Part shown: positions 21,936 to 29,654 of the stretch, in pieces | Layout of the letters: each line of letters starts with the position of its first letter | Position numbering within the stretch: position 1 is the stretch's first letter | Assembly: GCA_002315255.1 (NCBI GenBank) | Contig: DCGM01000105.1 | Span: 14,470-44,123, forward strand | DNA from: Lachnospiraceae bacterium UBA1778 | GTDB lineage: Bacteria; Bacillota; Clostridia; Lachnospirales; Lachnospiraceae | Length of the DNA stretch: 29,654 nt | Direction of reading: 5' to 3' | Notes under the pieces: model-generated | What the model was told of the DNA's origin: nothing | The model's database searches: none | Seen by the model: the letters and a program-made list of their open reading frames with translations, nothing else | Program-made: the position numbers and the translations under genes

Positions 21936-23363
21936 TTAATAAGCGTTCTTATTCACAAACCCCTTAAAGAACGTCAGAATCAGTATCTTAATATCGAGAC
22001 TTAAGGACCAGTTCTCGATATAGAAAATATCATACTCGATCCGGTCTTCAATCGACGTGTCGCCGCGAAGGCCGTTTACCTGTGCCCATCCTGTGATGCC
22101 CGGACGGACCTGATGCTTCACCATATATTTCGGAATTTCTTCCTTGAATTTTTCGACATACTGCGGGCGTTCCGGCCGCGGGCCGATAAGGCTCATATCG
22201 CCCTTAAGGACATTGAAGAACTGCGGGAACTCGTCAATGCTCGTCTTCCGGATAAACTTTCCGATGCCGGTGACGCGGGAATCATTTTTAGTCGTCCACC
22301 CCTTCTTCTCGTCCGTGTCTTCCTGGACGACCATCGAGCGGAACTTATACATCATAAAGGGTTTATTATGAAGGCCGATCCGTTCCTGCTTAAAGATGAC
22401 AGGGCCTTTCGACGTCAGTTTGATCAGAATCGGAACGATCAGGAAAACCGGCGAAAACAGCGTGATGGCAAAGAGTGCGCCGAAGATGTCGACCGCGCGT
22501 TTCAGGAATGCATTAAACCGGTCGTCAAGCGGAATCCGGCGGACATAGATGACCGGAAGTCCCTTTAAGACTTCGGTATACGGCTGGCTCGACATCAGTT
22601 TCCCGTAGTCCGGGATGAACTTCGTCTGAACACCGGCCTTCTCACACTGATGAACGACATAATCAAGCTGGTGGTAATCCTTAAGATTCAGCGTGACGAA
22701 AACTTCGTCCGTCTCATTCTGCGAAAGGATTTCCGGAAGCTTTTCCAGTTTTCCGATGACACGATAATCCTTATAGCACTCGCCTTCCTTCAGATGATTG
22801 TCGAGAATGCCGTCAATAACATAGCCCCAGCGGCCGTTTTCTTTGACGCGGTCGAGAAATGCTTCACAGGCTTTCGAATAACCGACCAAAAGGATATGGC
22901 GGTTGTCATAGCCCTTCTTCAAGCGGTCGTGAAGGATCAGGCGAAGGATATTCCGCTCAAAAATCATCAAAACAGTATTGATCACGCCAAACTCGAAGAG
23001 GAACATACGCGAGAAATGCGTGCTGTAGGTTTTAACAAATAACCAGAAGATAAAAACGATCGAGAGGACTGTAAAAAGATTCGCCCAGAAAACACGGACC
23101 GCTTCATGATACCGGCCGGTAAAGCGGAAGCCGGAATACAGCTTTAACAGTGAATAGAACAAAAGATTTAAAGGAGCGATATAAATCAGCGCCTTTAAAT
23201 AAGATTCTGAAGGGACTTCCACGCTGAATGCGCCGCCGAGGAAACTGTCCTCCGGGAACACGTAGAAAAAGAGCAAAAACGCCAGGAAATACGCGCCGAC
23301 TACCGTCACCGCGTCTAAGAGGAATCTCAGCCTGTTCAATACACGTTCATTGTCAGAAATCAT
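21936..23363 (-). CDS. Polyprenyl glycosylphosphotransferase (priming sugar transferase)
   Basis: 475 residues of the WbaP/WcaJ/CpsE type, which moves a sugar-1-phosphate from a nucleotide sugar to undecaprenyl phosphate to start a repeat unit. Four N-terminal helices (about 13-35, 52-72, 88-108 and 113-135) are followed by a Rossmann-like CoA-binding-fold region (HILLVGYSKACEAFL). The catalytic bacterial transferase domain (about 285-475) shows KRAVDIFGA, GPVIFKQERIG, YKFRSM, DEFPQFFNVLKGDMS, IGPRPERP and RPGITGWAQVNG. The ATG overlaps the stop of the upstream glycosyltransferase gene (ATGA). Sugar specificity (glucose, galactose or other) cannot be read from sequence alone. Confidence 0.95.
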   Translation of the reverse strand: MISDNERVLNRLRFLLDAVTVVGAYFLAFLLFFYVFPEDSFLGGAFSVEVPSESYLKALIYIAPLNLLFYSLLKLYSGFRFTGRYHEAVRVFWANLFTVLSIVFIFWLFVKTYSTHFSRMFLFEFGVINTVLMIFERNILRLILHDRLKKGYDNRHILLVGYSKACEAFLDRVKENGRWGYVIDGILDNHLKEGECYKDYRVIGKLEKLPEILSQNETDEVFVTLNLKDYHQLDYVVHQCEKAGVQTKFIPDYGKLMSSQPYTEVLKGLPVIYVRRIPLDDRFNAFLKRAVDIFGALFAITLFSPVFLIVPILIKLTSKGPVIFKQERIGLHNKPFMMYKFRSMVVQEDTDEKKGWTTKNDSRVTGIGKFIRKTSIDEFPQFFNVLKGDMSLIGPRPERPQYVEKFKEEIPKYMVKHQVRPGITGWAQVNGLRGDTSIEDRIEYDIFYIENWSLSLDIKILILTFFKGFVNKNAY

Positions 23364-24370
23364 TTGTCTCCCTTTTTCGACGCTCCGGGAAAACGCCGCT
23401 TCATAAATTCAGACGAATATGCGAATAATCCGCTGATCAGCAGACCTTCAATGTAGAAATAACGGAAAAAGCGTTTCCATTCAAACGGCACTTTCTTCGT
23501 TGTTTTCCGGGTCTCAAAGCCCTCGCGGACGCCGGCCTGATACGCCTCCAAAAAACCTCTTTTCTTAAAGAAGCGCTTTTTGATGCACCGCCCCAATGCG
23601 AGCCACGGACCGTTCAGGATCCGCTGGACTGCCGGCATGTTTTTATAATACAAATAGACGCTGTTTCGCGCCGAAAGTTTCACTTTGAAATCGCTATAGC
23701 GGACGGCGCCGGAAGCTGCAGAGCCGATATGATATACGACAGCATCCGGGCAGTAAACGTTCTTATAGCCATAAAGGAGCCCGCGATAGCCGATGTCGAT
23801 ATCTTCTAAATACGCAAAATGCTGCTCGTCAAAAAGACCTGTTTTTTCAAGCGCTTCCATCCGGTACACAGCGGCTCCGCCGCAAGCGGAAAAGACTTTG
23901 CAGGGCTTAAAATACTTCGGATCGGTCACTTTCTGCCCGACGCCGCGCTGCGCCTGCCATCCGAGAATCGTATAGAGATCGCCACAGTCATCGAGGATGT
24001 CGCGCTCCCGGAAATTGATCATCCGGGCGCTTGCGGAAAAAATCCGCGGATCATGTTCAATACAGTCCGTGAGCCCCGCAACGAAATGCGGGTCCGCTTC
24101 GACATCATTGTTTAAAAGGAGCACATATGGCGTCGTTACGGCACGGATTCCGACATTTACGCCGCCGGCAAATCCTAAATTCTCTTTGTTTTCAATGATC
24201 CGTACCGACGGATAGTTGGCGCGGACGAATGAAACGGACTCGTCTTCGGACGCATTGTCCACAAGTAAAATCTCGAAATCATCCGTATCCTGACGCATCA
24301 GGGAGTCGAGACATTCTTTCAGGACACCCATCCCGTTCCAGTTCGGAACCACTACGGTTACTCTTTTCAT
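23360..24370 (-). CDS. Family 2 glycosyltransferase
   Basis: 336 residues. The GT-A fold is clear: VTVVVPNWNG at the start, LLVDNASEDES, ENLGFAGGVNVG and the metal-binding LLNNDVEAD. The acceptor-side motif FAYLEDIDIGYRG follows, giving an ED pair. These features resemble rhamnosyl- and other O-antigen-type transferases. The C-terminal 100 residues are basic (KKRFFKKRGF, FMKRRFPGASKKGDK), as in peripheral membrane proteins. It ends on an ATGA junction with the priming transferase gene. It probably adds one sugar of the surface glycan on the cytoplasmic face; donor unknown. Confidence 0.92.
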   Translation of the reverse strand: MKRVTVVVPNWNGMGVLKECLDSLMRQDTDDFEILLVDNASEDESVSFVRANYPSVRIIENKENLGFAGGVNVGIRAVTTPYVLLLNNDVEADPHFVAGLTDCIEHDPRIFSASARMINFRERDILDDCGDLYTILGWQAQRGVGQKVTDPKYFKPCKVFSACGGAAVYRMEALEKTGLFDEQHFAYLEDIDIGYRGLLYGYKNVYCPDAVVYHIGSAASGAVRYSDFKVKLSARNSVYLYYKNMPAVQRILNGPWLALGRCIKKRFFKKRGFLEAYQAGVREGFETRKTTKKVPFEWKRFFRYFYIEGLLISGLFAYSSEFMKRRFPGASKKGDK

Positions 24371-24396
24371 ATCTCTCCTGGGTTAGAAAAGGATTT

Positions 24397-25134
24397 TTAT
24401 AATTTATACTGGCTGCAGACCTCTTCCGTCGGGCCGGAAAGCCGTACGGTGCCGCCGTCCAGCCAGACGACGCGGTTACACATCCGTCGGATCTGGTTCA
24501 TGTCATGCGACACAAAAAGGACTGTCGTGCCGCCGCCCATGAGCTCCATCATCCGCTCATAGCTCTTCTGCTGGAACTTTTCATCGCCGACTGCGAGGAT
24601 TTCATCGACGATCAGGATTTCCGGCTCTACGACGGTCGCAATCGAAAACGCGAGACGCATGATCATGCCGGAAGAATAATTGCGAAGCGGCATCTCGATA
24701 AAATCGTTCAGTTCCGAGAACGCTAAAATCTCATCATATTTCGCATGCAGGAATTCTTTATCATAGCCGAGGATTGCGCCGTTTAAAAAGATATTTTCGC
24801 GGCCGCTTAAATCCATATCAAAGCCGGACCCGAGTTCCAGCATCGGAACGATATTCCCGTTCCGCACAACATTTCCTTCTGTCGGCTTCATGATGCCGGA
24901 AATAATCTTTAAAATCGTGCTCTTTCCGGCGCCGTTCCGGCCGATAATGCCGATTACTTCGCCCTTATACACATCAAAGCTGACATGCTTTAACGCAAAG
25001 AACTCTTTCATCTTCAGTTTTCCACGGAAGAGATTGACGATCGTTTCTTTCAATGAGGCGGACCGGTCCTCTTCCATCCGGAATTTCATCGAAACATCGG
25101 AGATCCGCAGCATAAGCCTGTTTTCTTCACTCAT
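24397..25134 (-). CDS. Polysaccharide ABC transporter ATP-binding protein (Wzt/TagH-like)
   Basis: 245 residues. Walker A GRNGAGKST (65-73), the signature RNYSSGM with LRLAFS-like surroundings (YSSGMIMRLAFS), Walker B ILIVDEILAVGD and the H-loop VSHD are all in place. The sequence stops shortly after the ATPase domain, so it lacks the C-terminal carbohydrate-binding domain of long Wzt proteins. This suggests export is not tied to a glycan end-cap. Start ATG at 25134 has GGAGG upstream and follows the permease stop by 11 bases. It pairs with that permease to flip a lipid-linked glycan. Confidence 0.94.
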   Translation of the reverse strand: MSEENRLMLRISDVSMKFRMEEDRSASLKETIVNLFRGKLKMKEFFALKHVSFDVYKGEVIGIIGRNGAGKSTILKIISGIMKPTEGNVVRNGNIVPMLELGSGFDMDLSGRENIFLNGAILGYDKEFLHAKYDEILAFSELNDFIEMPLRNYSSGMIMRLAFSIATVVEPEILIVDEILAVGDEKFQQKSYERMMELMGGGTTVLFVSHDMNQIRRMCNRVVWLDGGTVRLSGPTEEVCSQYKL

Positions 25135-25145
25135 TGCAAACCTCC

Positions 25146-26183
25146 TTACAGATAAAGGATAAAGCGGTCTTCGGTCTTCTTAAAGACCAGGAAACCGACA
25201 AAGAACATGATTACCGCAAATCCTGCGCAGAATAAGAATTCTAATGGTTCCGGGCAAGTCCCCTCCAGAATCACCGTACGGATAAACTGGATATAGTGAT
25301 ACATCGGGTTCGCCTGTTCAAGCTTTATAAACCAGTCGGCTCCTTTGTCTTCAAACATCGAAAGGGAGTAGATGATCGGCGTCGCGTACATCCAGATGGA
25401 GGAAACGACCGACCATAAAAACTCGACATCATGGAAGAAAACCATCAGGCTTGATAAGAGGAATCCCATTCCCATGCAGAAAACGAGAAGCATAAGAAGC
25501 CCGAACGGAAGGAGCAGAACTGCATTCGTCAGCATCAGCACCGGCGTCTGGAAAAGACCGTATACGATGGTGAGAAGAAGCAGCGGAATCATCGAGAGAA
25601 GGACATTCACAAATGCGGAAAAGACCTTCGTCATCGGATAGATGTACTTCGGCACATAAACCTTCGTGATGAGCGGCGCATTGCCGATGATCGAACGCAT
25701 CGCCTGCGAAACGCAGTCATTAAAGCCGCTCCAGATGACGATACCGCAAAGGAGATAGACCGCATAATGCGGAACGTCGCCGCGGACATTCAAAAGATAA
25801 CTGAATACGACATACTGGACGGACATCATAAGGAGCGGATTTAAAAAGCTCCAGAAGACGCCTAAAACCGAGCGTTTATACTTGATCTTAAAGTCACGCG
25901 AGACGAGCTGCTCAATGAGAAACCGGTATTTATGGACCGTCTCGAGGAAGCGGAGCCCGACCGATTTCTTTCCGTTCTCCTGGCAGTTCCGCATATGGCG
26001 GATCCAGAGATACAGAAGGATGCCGAGAATCGCCGCGACAATGAGTGCCGTAAAAATGGACGGAATGCCAAACAGTCGTCCAGAGATCAGATTCTGGATA
26101 TCGCCGCCGAAAAACAGCACGAGGAGTCCGTCGAAGCCGAGCCATATGTATTTTTCAGTCTTTTTCAGATTAATCTGTGTCAT
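25146..26183 (-). CDS. Polysaccharide ABC-2 permease (Wzm/TagG-like) with N-terminal extension
   Basis: 345 residues. The ABC-2 core starts at about residue 80 with KYRFLIEQLVSRDFKIKYKR and SVLGVFWSFLNPLLMM, the signature of Wzm/TagG exporters, followed by six membrane segments and a short cytoplasmic end (VFKKTEDRFILYL). Ahead of it lies an unusual extension of about 75 residues with two more helices (about 12-29 and 43-62) and a charged loop. A second start near M64 would remove it, but the ATG at 26183 fits the gene spacing. It lies 9 bases below rfbC. Confidence 0.92.
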   Translation of the reverse strand: MTQINLKKTEKYIWLGFDGLLVLFFGGDIQNLISGRLFGIPSIFTALIVAAILGILLYLWIRHMRNCQENGKKSVGLRFLETVHKYRFLIEQLVSRDFKIKYKRSVLGVFWSFLNPLLMMSVQYVVFSYLLNVRGDVPHYAVYLLCGIVIWSGFNDCVSQAMRSIIGNAPLITKVYVPKYIYPMTKVFSAFVNVLLSMIPLLLLTIVYGLFQTPVLMLTNAVLLLPFGLLMLLVFCMGMGFLLSSLMVFFHDVEFLWSVVSSIWMYATPIIYSLSMFEDKGADWFIKLEQANPMYHYIQFIRTVILEGTCPEPLEFLFCAGFAVIMFFVGFLVFKKTEDRFILYL

Positions 26184-26192
26184 ACTTCCTCG

Positions 26193-26750
26193 TCATTCAA
26201 ACTTAAATGTATCTTTTAAGCCGAGCCATTTCTGATCTTTTTCCGAAATGATCAGCTCCGTTCCGGGTTCGATCGGCCAGTCAATTCCGATTTCCGGATC
26301 AGAATAAAGAAGCCCGCCCTCATCGCCCGGATGATAGAAATCCGTGCATTTATAGGCAAAAATCGCGGTGTCGCTCATCACGTAGAAGCCGTGAGCGAAG
26401 CCTTCCGGAATGTAGAACTGCTTCATGTTCTCTTCGGAAAGCTCTACGCCGAACCATTTTCCATAAGTTTTGGAGCCGGCCCGAAGGTCAACCGCCACAT
26501 CGAAAACTTTGCCGCGTAACGCTCTCACAAGTTTTCCCTGCGGGAACTGCTTCTGGAAATGAAGCCCGCGGAGGACGCCCTTCGAGGACATCGACTGATT
26601 GTCCTGAACGAACACTAAATCGAGGCCTTCCGCTTTCATATCATTCTGATTATAGGTCTCGACAAAATAGCCGCGATCGTCGCGATGGACGGTCGGCTCA
26701 ATGACACAAAGACCTTCAATTTCACACCTTGTTACTTTGATCTGTCCCAT
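26193..26750 (-). CDS. rfbC: dTDP-4-dehydrorhamnose 3,5-epimerase
   Basis: 185 residues, the normal RmlC size. It epimerises dTDP-4-keto-6-deoxyglucose at C3 and C5 on the way to dTDP-L-rhamnose. Diagnostic stretches are DDRGYFVETYN, FVQDNQSMSSKGVLRGLHFQ with the catalytic H64, KLVRALRGKVFDVAVDLR, IPEGFAHGF, and Y133 in FAYKCTDFYH. ATG at 26750 has GGAGGG upstream and overlaps the previous glycosyltransferase gene by 29 bases. The partner genes rfbA, rfbB and rfbD are not in the window. Its presence suggests that the exported glycan contains rhamnose or a related 6-deoxyhexose. Confidence 0.96.
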   Translation of the reverse strand: MGQIKVTRCEIEGLCVIEPTVHRDDRGYFVETYNQNDMKAEGLDLVFVQDNQSMSSKGVLRGLHFQKQFPQGKLVRALRGKVFDVAVDLRAGSKTYGKWFGVELSEENMKQFYIPEGFAHGFYVMSDTAIFAYKCTDFYHPGDEGGLLYSDPEIGIDWPIEPGTELIISEKDQKWLGLKDTFKFE

Positions 26751-27672
26751 ATTTTCCCTCCCAGAAGCGCGGATTCATCGTATACTTTAAAATCGTCTCG
26801 CGCGAAAGATTCTTATAGTTCCGGCCTTTCCGATAGCCTAAATAGCGCATGCCGCATTGATAAAGGAACTTCACGATCCAGATGAAAGAGCCGTCTCTCG
26901 CCAGATTCTTTATGACATCCTTCATCATCGCTTTCCCGGAGCCCTCTGCGGAAACGCCGGAGAAAACCTCCGGATGCATCGCATGTGAAACGCCCATGTC
27001 GAAGCTCCTCTGATACTGCTTTTTCCCGGTCATATTATGGGAATGGATGACGCAAGCATCCGCCGCATAAGCGATCTTATAACCGGCATGTAACGCTTTA
27101 TGCGCAAACATCATGTCCTCATTGAAGATGACCGGAGCCGAAAAACGGCCAAGCTCCTCAAAGACGGAGCGCTTGTACATCGCGCAGGCATCACTGCAGA
27201 AATATGCTTTTAACCCGAGCGTCGCGACATCGTCTAGCGATTTGACGCGGGATTCTTCCGAATAATTGAACTGACGTGTATAAAACTCGATCGGGTCGCA
27301 GTCATCCCGCGGAATCTGACGCGCATAGGAAACAGCGACGGCTTCATCTTCGAACTGCGCTAAAAGTTTCTCCGCGAGCCGGCTCGATTCCGGAATCGCG
27401 TCCTGCGTCATCATGAGGACATAATCCGCATCAGACAGGGAAAATCCGAGGTTCCGGCTTCCGGCATGGTCGAAATATTCCGGATCGATCGCATGGATGA
27501 CGATGCCGGGATAATGAAAGAGATCCGGGTAAACCGCCTTTTCAGACCGCGTAATGACGAGAATCACCTTTCGGATGATAGAGCCCTGCCCGTATAACAT
27601 CCGAAGCATTTTGATAAAATCGTCTGTAGGCTCGAACACGGGCACTACCACGTCAACCACTGGATGCTCCAT
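26722..27672 (-). CDS. Family 2 glycosyltransferase, rhamnosyltransferase-like
   Basis: 316 residues. VDVVVPVFEPTDDF opens the GT-A fold. The central MMTQDAIPES replaces the usual DxD, and the acceptor region has FNEDMMFAHKALHAGYKIAYA. This pattern is seen in rhamnosyltransferases of surface-polysaccharide clusters. The position beside rfbC supports, but does not prove, use of dTDP-rhamnose. The start codon overlaps the stop of the HPr-like gene (TAATG) and the 3' end overlaps rfbC by 29 bases, so expression is tightly linked. The C-terminal RKGRNYKNLSRETI is basic, suiting membrane contact. Confidence 0.9.
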   Translation of the reverse strand: MEHPVVDVVVPVFEPTDDFIKMLRMLYGQGSIIRKVILVITRSEKAVYPDLFHYPGIVIHAIDPEYFDHAGSRNLGFSLSDADYVLMMTQDAIPESSRLAEKLLAQFEDEAVAVSYARQIPRDDCDPIEFYTRQFNYSEESRVKSLDDVATLGLKAYFCSDACAMYKRSVFEELGRFSAPVIFNEDMMFAHKALHAGYKIAYAADACVIHSHNMTGKKQYQRSFDMGVSHAMHPEVFSGVSAEGSGKAMMKDVIKNLARDGSFIWIVKFLYQCGMRYLGYRKGRNYKNLSRETILKYTMNPRFWEGKYGTDQSNKV

Positions 27673-27938
27673 TATAATTCCCCCAATCCGGTCCGAATCA
27701 GTTCAGATAAAACAGCCATCGCTTCTTTCTCGTCCTCGCCTTCGCAGATCAATGTGATCTCGCTCTCGAAGCGTACGCAGGCGCCAAGCACGGAAAGGAT
27801 GCTTTTTGCATTGTACTCTGTTCCGTCTAAGGAAAAACGGACAGAGGACTTAAACCGGGCCGCTTCTGTACAAAGCGTGCCGGCCGGTCCCACATATAAT
27901 CCCATCGGATTTTTAATGATCAGTTTTTCCTGTAACAT
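27672..27938 (-). CDS. HPr-family protein lacking the catalytic histidine
   Basis: 88 residues from ATG at 27938, the length of HPr. In PTS HPr, His15 in GLHxRPA carries phosphate from enzyme I. Here the same place reads GLYVGPA: Tyr replaces His and Gly replaces Arg17. The remaining fold is well kept (KLIIKNPMG, a Ser46-like site in NAKSILSVLG, and CEGEDEKEA near the end), so phosphorelay is unlikely but Ser46 phosphorylation by HPr kinase stays possible. The downstream start is chosen because the 101-residue reading overlaps the cdaR stop region. It lies four bases after cdaR and shares TAATG with the glycosyltransferase. A regulatory role like Bacillus Crh (Gln at this position) is inference. 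Confidence 0.85.
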   Translation of the reverse strand: MLQEKLIIKNPMGLYVGPAGTLCTEAARFKSSVRFSLDGTEYNAKSILSVLGACVRFESEITLICEGEDEKEAMAVLSELIRTGLGEL

Positions 27939-27942
27939 CCGT

Positions 27943-29331
27943 TTAATTCTCACTCTCCGATTCTGTCGGTTCCTCATCCGTAGCAGGTTCCGTCGGTTCC
28001 TCCGTCGGTTCTTCTGTCGGTGTTTCTGACGGTTCCTGTTCGGTAATCAGGACTCTGACAAACAGGGACTCCGGATTATCGACCGTCACGCCGGAAATAT
28101 TTGAAAGATGGACTAACGCCTGGTTTTGGTTTCCCGGTTCTAAGTTTTCCACGTCAATGTATGCCTTAAAGGACGCTGTGGAAAGCGCGTCTAAAACATC
28201 CTCAAATCCGCGGACCTTGATCTTCAGGCTGGCAAAAATCTCATAGCTGTAAAGTTCGTTCGGATTCTCGATCGAGATCTCTTCAATCGGGATTTCTATC
28301 GTCCGCTGTACCCATTTTTCCATCACGACGCTGACGGTAACTTCTTTCGACCCTGAAACGATCGTCACTCCTTCCGGAATATAGGACGAAATATCAATGG
28401 TATACTGCTGCGATCCTTCAACGCCCGAAATATTGATCAGATTTGAAGGAATCACAATTTCTGTGAAGGAGCTGACTACATCCTTTAAGCCCTTAACTGA
28501 AATATAATCCGGGTCAACGGTGATGGATTCCAGACGATAGCCTTCTGCCGGCGTTCCGACCGTGCCATCGCAAAGGACTTTAACCGCCTGCTGGTTTAAT
28601 ACCAGCGCATGCATCGTCGAGGTGGAATGGTCCATCGTAATCGCCGCCGGGGTTTTAATCTCCTTTCCGTTCGCATCAAAAATAGTTAACGGAATTTCGT
28701 TCGACAGTTCTCCGCCGGTCAGCTGGCTTAAATCAACCACTGCATAGACACTTGCGATATTGCCGAATGCAGAGGACGGTCCGGAAAGATCGACCGTATC
28801 CGGTGAAAAAGTGATATCCCCCTGAAGCTTTAAGCCGCCGGAAATCGTATTTTCCGTCATCACAAGGACCGGGAATGTTTTCGTGATATAGTCATCCAAT
28901 GCGACCGTGACATACGGGTCGCCCTTCTCAAATTCCCAATTCAGAATAATTCCCGAATTATCCTTCTGATTCACTGAAACATGGACCAGCTGCTCGGAAA
29001 GCAGCGCGCCCTGATGCGTCATAATGTCCGCCGTACACTCGAACATATCGCTGCTGACGGAAGCGGAACGGCTCTTACGCGTGCTGACTTCGATGGAAAC
29101 CGTAGCATTGTCGGTGAGCATTACACGCGATTCCTGTTTCAAAAGCTCGCTTTCATGAAGGAAGGTGACCGGAACATTGACCGTGCGGGTGACGATCGGG
29201 TCCTGTCCGTTCGATAAGAACGCCCACATGATAAAGCCGAGAAGCAATGAAACGATCAGATAGCCGATATCATATTTTTTAATAAACGCATAGATTCTTA
29301 AGAAAAAGCGCTTGATTTTCTTCGCATTCAT
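27943..29331 (-). CDS. cdaR: CdaR/YbbR-domain regulator of diadenylate cyclase
   Basis: 462 residues. CdaR is membrane-anchored with YbbR domains outside and modulates CdaA activity. One helix (about 20-41) is followed by YbbR repeats, seen as recurring NVPVTF/IPLTI-like beta segments such as NVPVTFLHE, FPVLVMTENT and IEIPIEEISI. The C-terminus is a low-complexity Thr/Glu/Pro tail (EEPTEEPTEPATDEEPTES) that could span or contact the wall. ATG at 29331 has GGAGG at normal spacing inside the end of cdaA. Order cdaA-cdaR matches Firmicutes, where glmM usually comes next; here the HPr-like gene is next. Confidence 0.93.
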   Translation of the reverse strand: MNAKKIKRFFLRIYAFIKKYDIGYLIVSLLLGFIMWAFLSNGQDPIVTRTVNVPVTFLHESELLKQESRVMLTDNATVSIEVSTRKSRSASVSSDMFECTADIMTHQGALLSEQLVHVSVNQKDNSGIILNWEFEKGDPYVTVALDDYITKTFPVLVMTENTISGGLKLQGDITFSPDTVDLSGPSSAFGNIASVYAVVDLSQLTGGELSNEIPLTIFDANGKEIKTPAAITMDHSTSTMHALVLNQQAVKVLCDGTVGTPAEGYRLESITVDPDYISVKGLKDVVSSFTEIVIPSNLINISGVEGSQQYTIDISSYIPEGVTIVSGSKEVTVSVVMEKWVQRTIEIPIEEISIENPNELYSYEIFASLKIKVRGFEDVLDALSTASFKAYIDVENLEPGNQNQALVHLSNISGVTVDNPESLFVRVLITEQEPSETPTEEPTEEPTEPATDEEPTESESEN

Positions 29332-29332
29332 C

Positions 29333-29654
29333 TTACTTTCCTCCTTTCAGCCATTTGGCGAAAACATTGGAGGACTTTTTACGGACAGACTGGGAAGACA
29401 TCAGCACGCTCCGGATAAAATCACGGTCGACTGCGGTCTCAATCTTTCCTTCCATAGCGACGGAAAGCTTTCCGGTTTCTTCGGAAGCGATGAGCGTGAT
29501 ACAGTCGGAAACATCAGAAACGCCGAGACCTGCCCGATGACGGGTTCCAAGCTCTTTGCTGATATCCATGTTCTGCGATAAGGGCAGATAGCAGGTGGCT
29601 GCGCAGATACGGCCGCCGCGGATAATGACAGCGCCGTCATGCAGCGGGGTATTC
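29333..29654 (-). CDS. cdaA: Diadenylate cyclase CdaA, C-terminal part only
   Basis: About 107 codons are visible, the rest lying beyond the window. CdaA makes cyclic di-AMP from two ATP at the membrane. The DisA_N domain shows TPLHDGAVII with the catalytic DGA motif, then GTRHRAGLGVSDVSD with the RHR motif, followed by SEETGKLSVAMEGKIETAVD. The tail FAKWLKGGK is typical. The gene ends one base before the cdaR start (TAA G ATG), so the two are coupled. Confidence 0.93.
   Translation of the reverse strand, partial: NTPLHDGAVIIRGGRICAATCYLPLSQNMDISKELGTRHRAGLGVSDVSDCITLIASEETGKLSVAMEGKIETAVDRDFIRSVLMSSQSVRKKSSNVFAKWLKGGK

Noticed and set aside
22113..22568. Plus-strand open frame of 151 codons opposite the priming transferase
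   Set aside because: Antisense to conserved catalytic motifs; no promoter or ribosome site.

Overview
The window reads as a chromosomal segment of a Gram-positive, low-to-mid GC Firmicute (Bacillota), most likely class Clostridia. Support comes from ribonuclease Y, a cdaA-cdaR pair, scpA-scpB, a YitT-family protein, class B sortase, LytR-CpsA-Psr ligases, lipoproteins with lipoboxes, strong GGAGG ribosome binding sites and a standard code with TGA as stop. All genes but one are on the minus strand. I saw no rRNA, tRNA, insertion sequence, prophage or CRISPR array.

Reading with transcription, from high to low coordinates: (a) 29654-19452 is one long tightly packed cluster. It starts with the c-di-AMP synthase cdaA (cut by the window edge) and its regulator cdaR, then an HPr-like protein with Tyr at the usual phospho-His position. 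A cell-surface polysaccharide set follows: two family-2 glycosyltransferases, RfbC (dTDP-rhamnose), an ABC-2 permease and ATPase pair (Wzm/Wzt or TagGH type), a priming polyprenyl-phosphate sugar transferase and two tandem LCP ligases. The picture is a rhamnose-containing glycan begun on lipid carrier, exported by the ABC transporter and attached to the wall by LCP enzymes. (b) 19207-17708 is a membrane-anchored HtrA protease preceded by a 22-nt degenerate repeat array and ended by a strong terminator. (c) 17451-14255 holds mutY, a TPR lipoprotein and a membrane-anchored metallophosphoesterase. (d) 14132-12200 holds scpA, scpB and a YfcE-like phosphodiesterase.

(e) 12121-9573 holds an overlapping trio: YitT-like membrane protein, lipoprotein, class B sortase, closed by a terminator. 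(f) 9327-6644 holds comM (YifB) and dprA, coupled by an ATGA overlap. (g) 5862-6542 is the only plus-strand gene, a 7-TM protein of unknown function with its own promoter and a perfect 12-bp terminator. (h) 5612-3110 holds a small membrane protein, tsaC/sua5, rpiB and dCMP deaminase behind a near-consensus promoter. (i) 2977-1418 is rny with its own promoter. (j) 1327-1 holds an ADP-ribose-pyrophosphatase-type NUDIX hydrolase and a CobW-family metal GTPase whose His/Asp-rich tail runs off the window.

Most of the window is housekeeping. Three things stand out. First, the HPr paralogue lacking the catalytic His sits between the c-di-AMP module and wall-glycan genes. Second, the mutY promoter would give a nearly leaderless mRNA. 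Third, there is a run of short tandem repeats (periods 11, 11, 12, 22, 24 and 37 nt), mostly placed just after stop codons or intrinsic terminators. I found no clearly new defence or mobile system.
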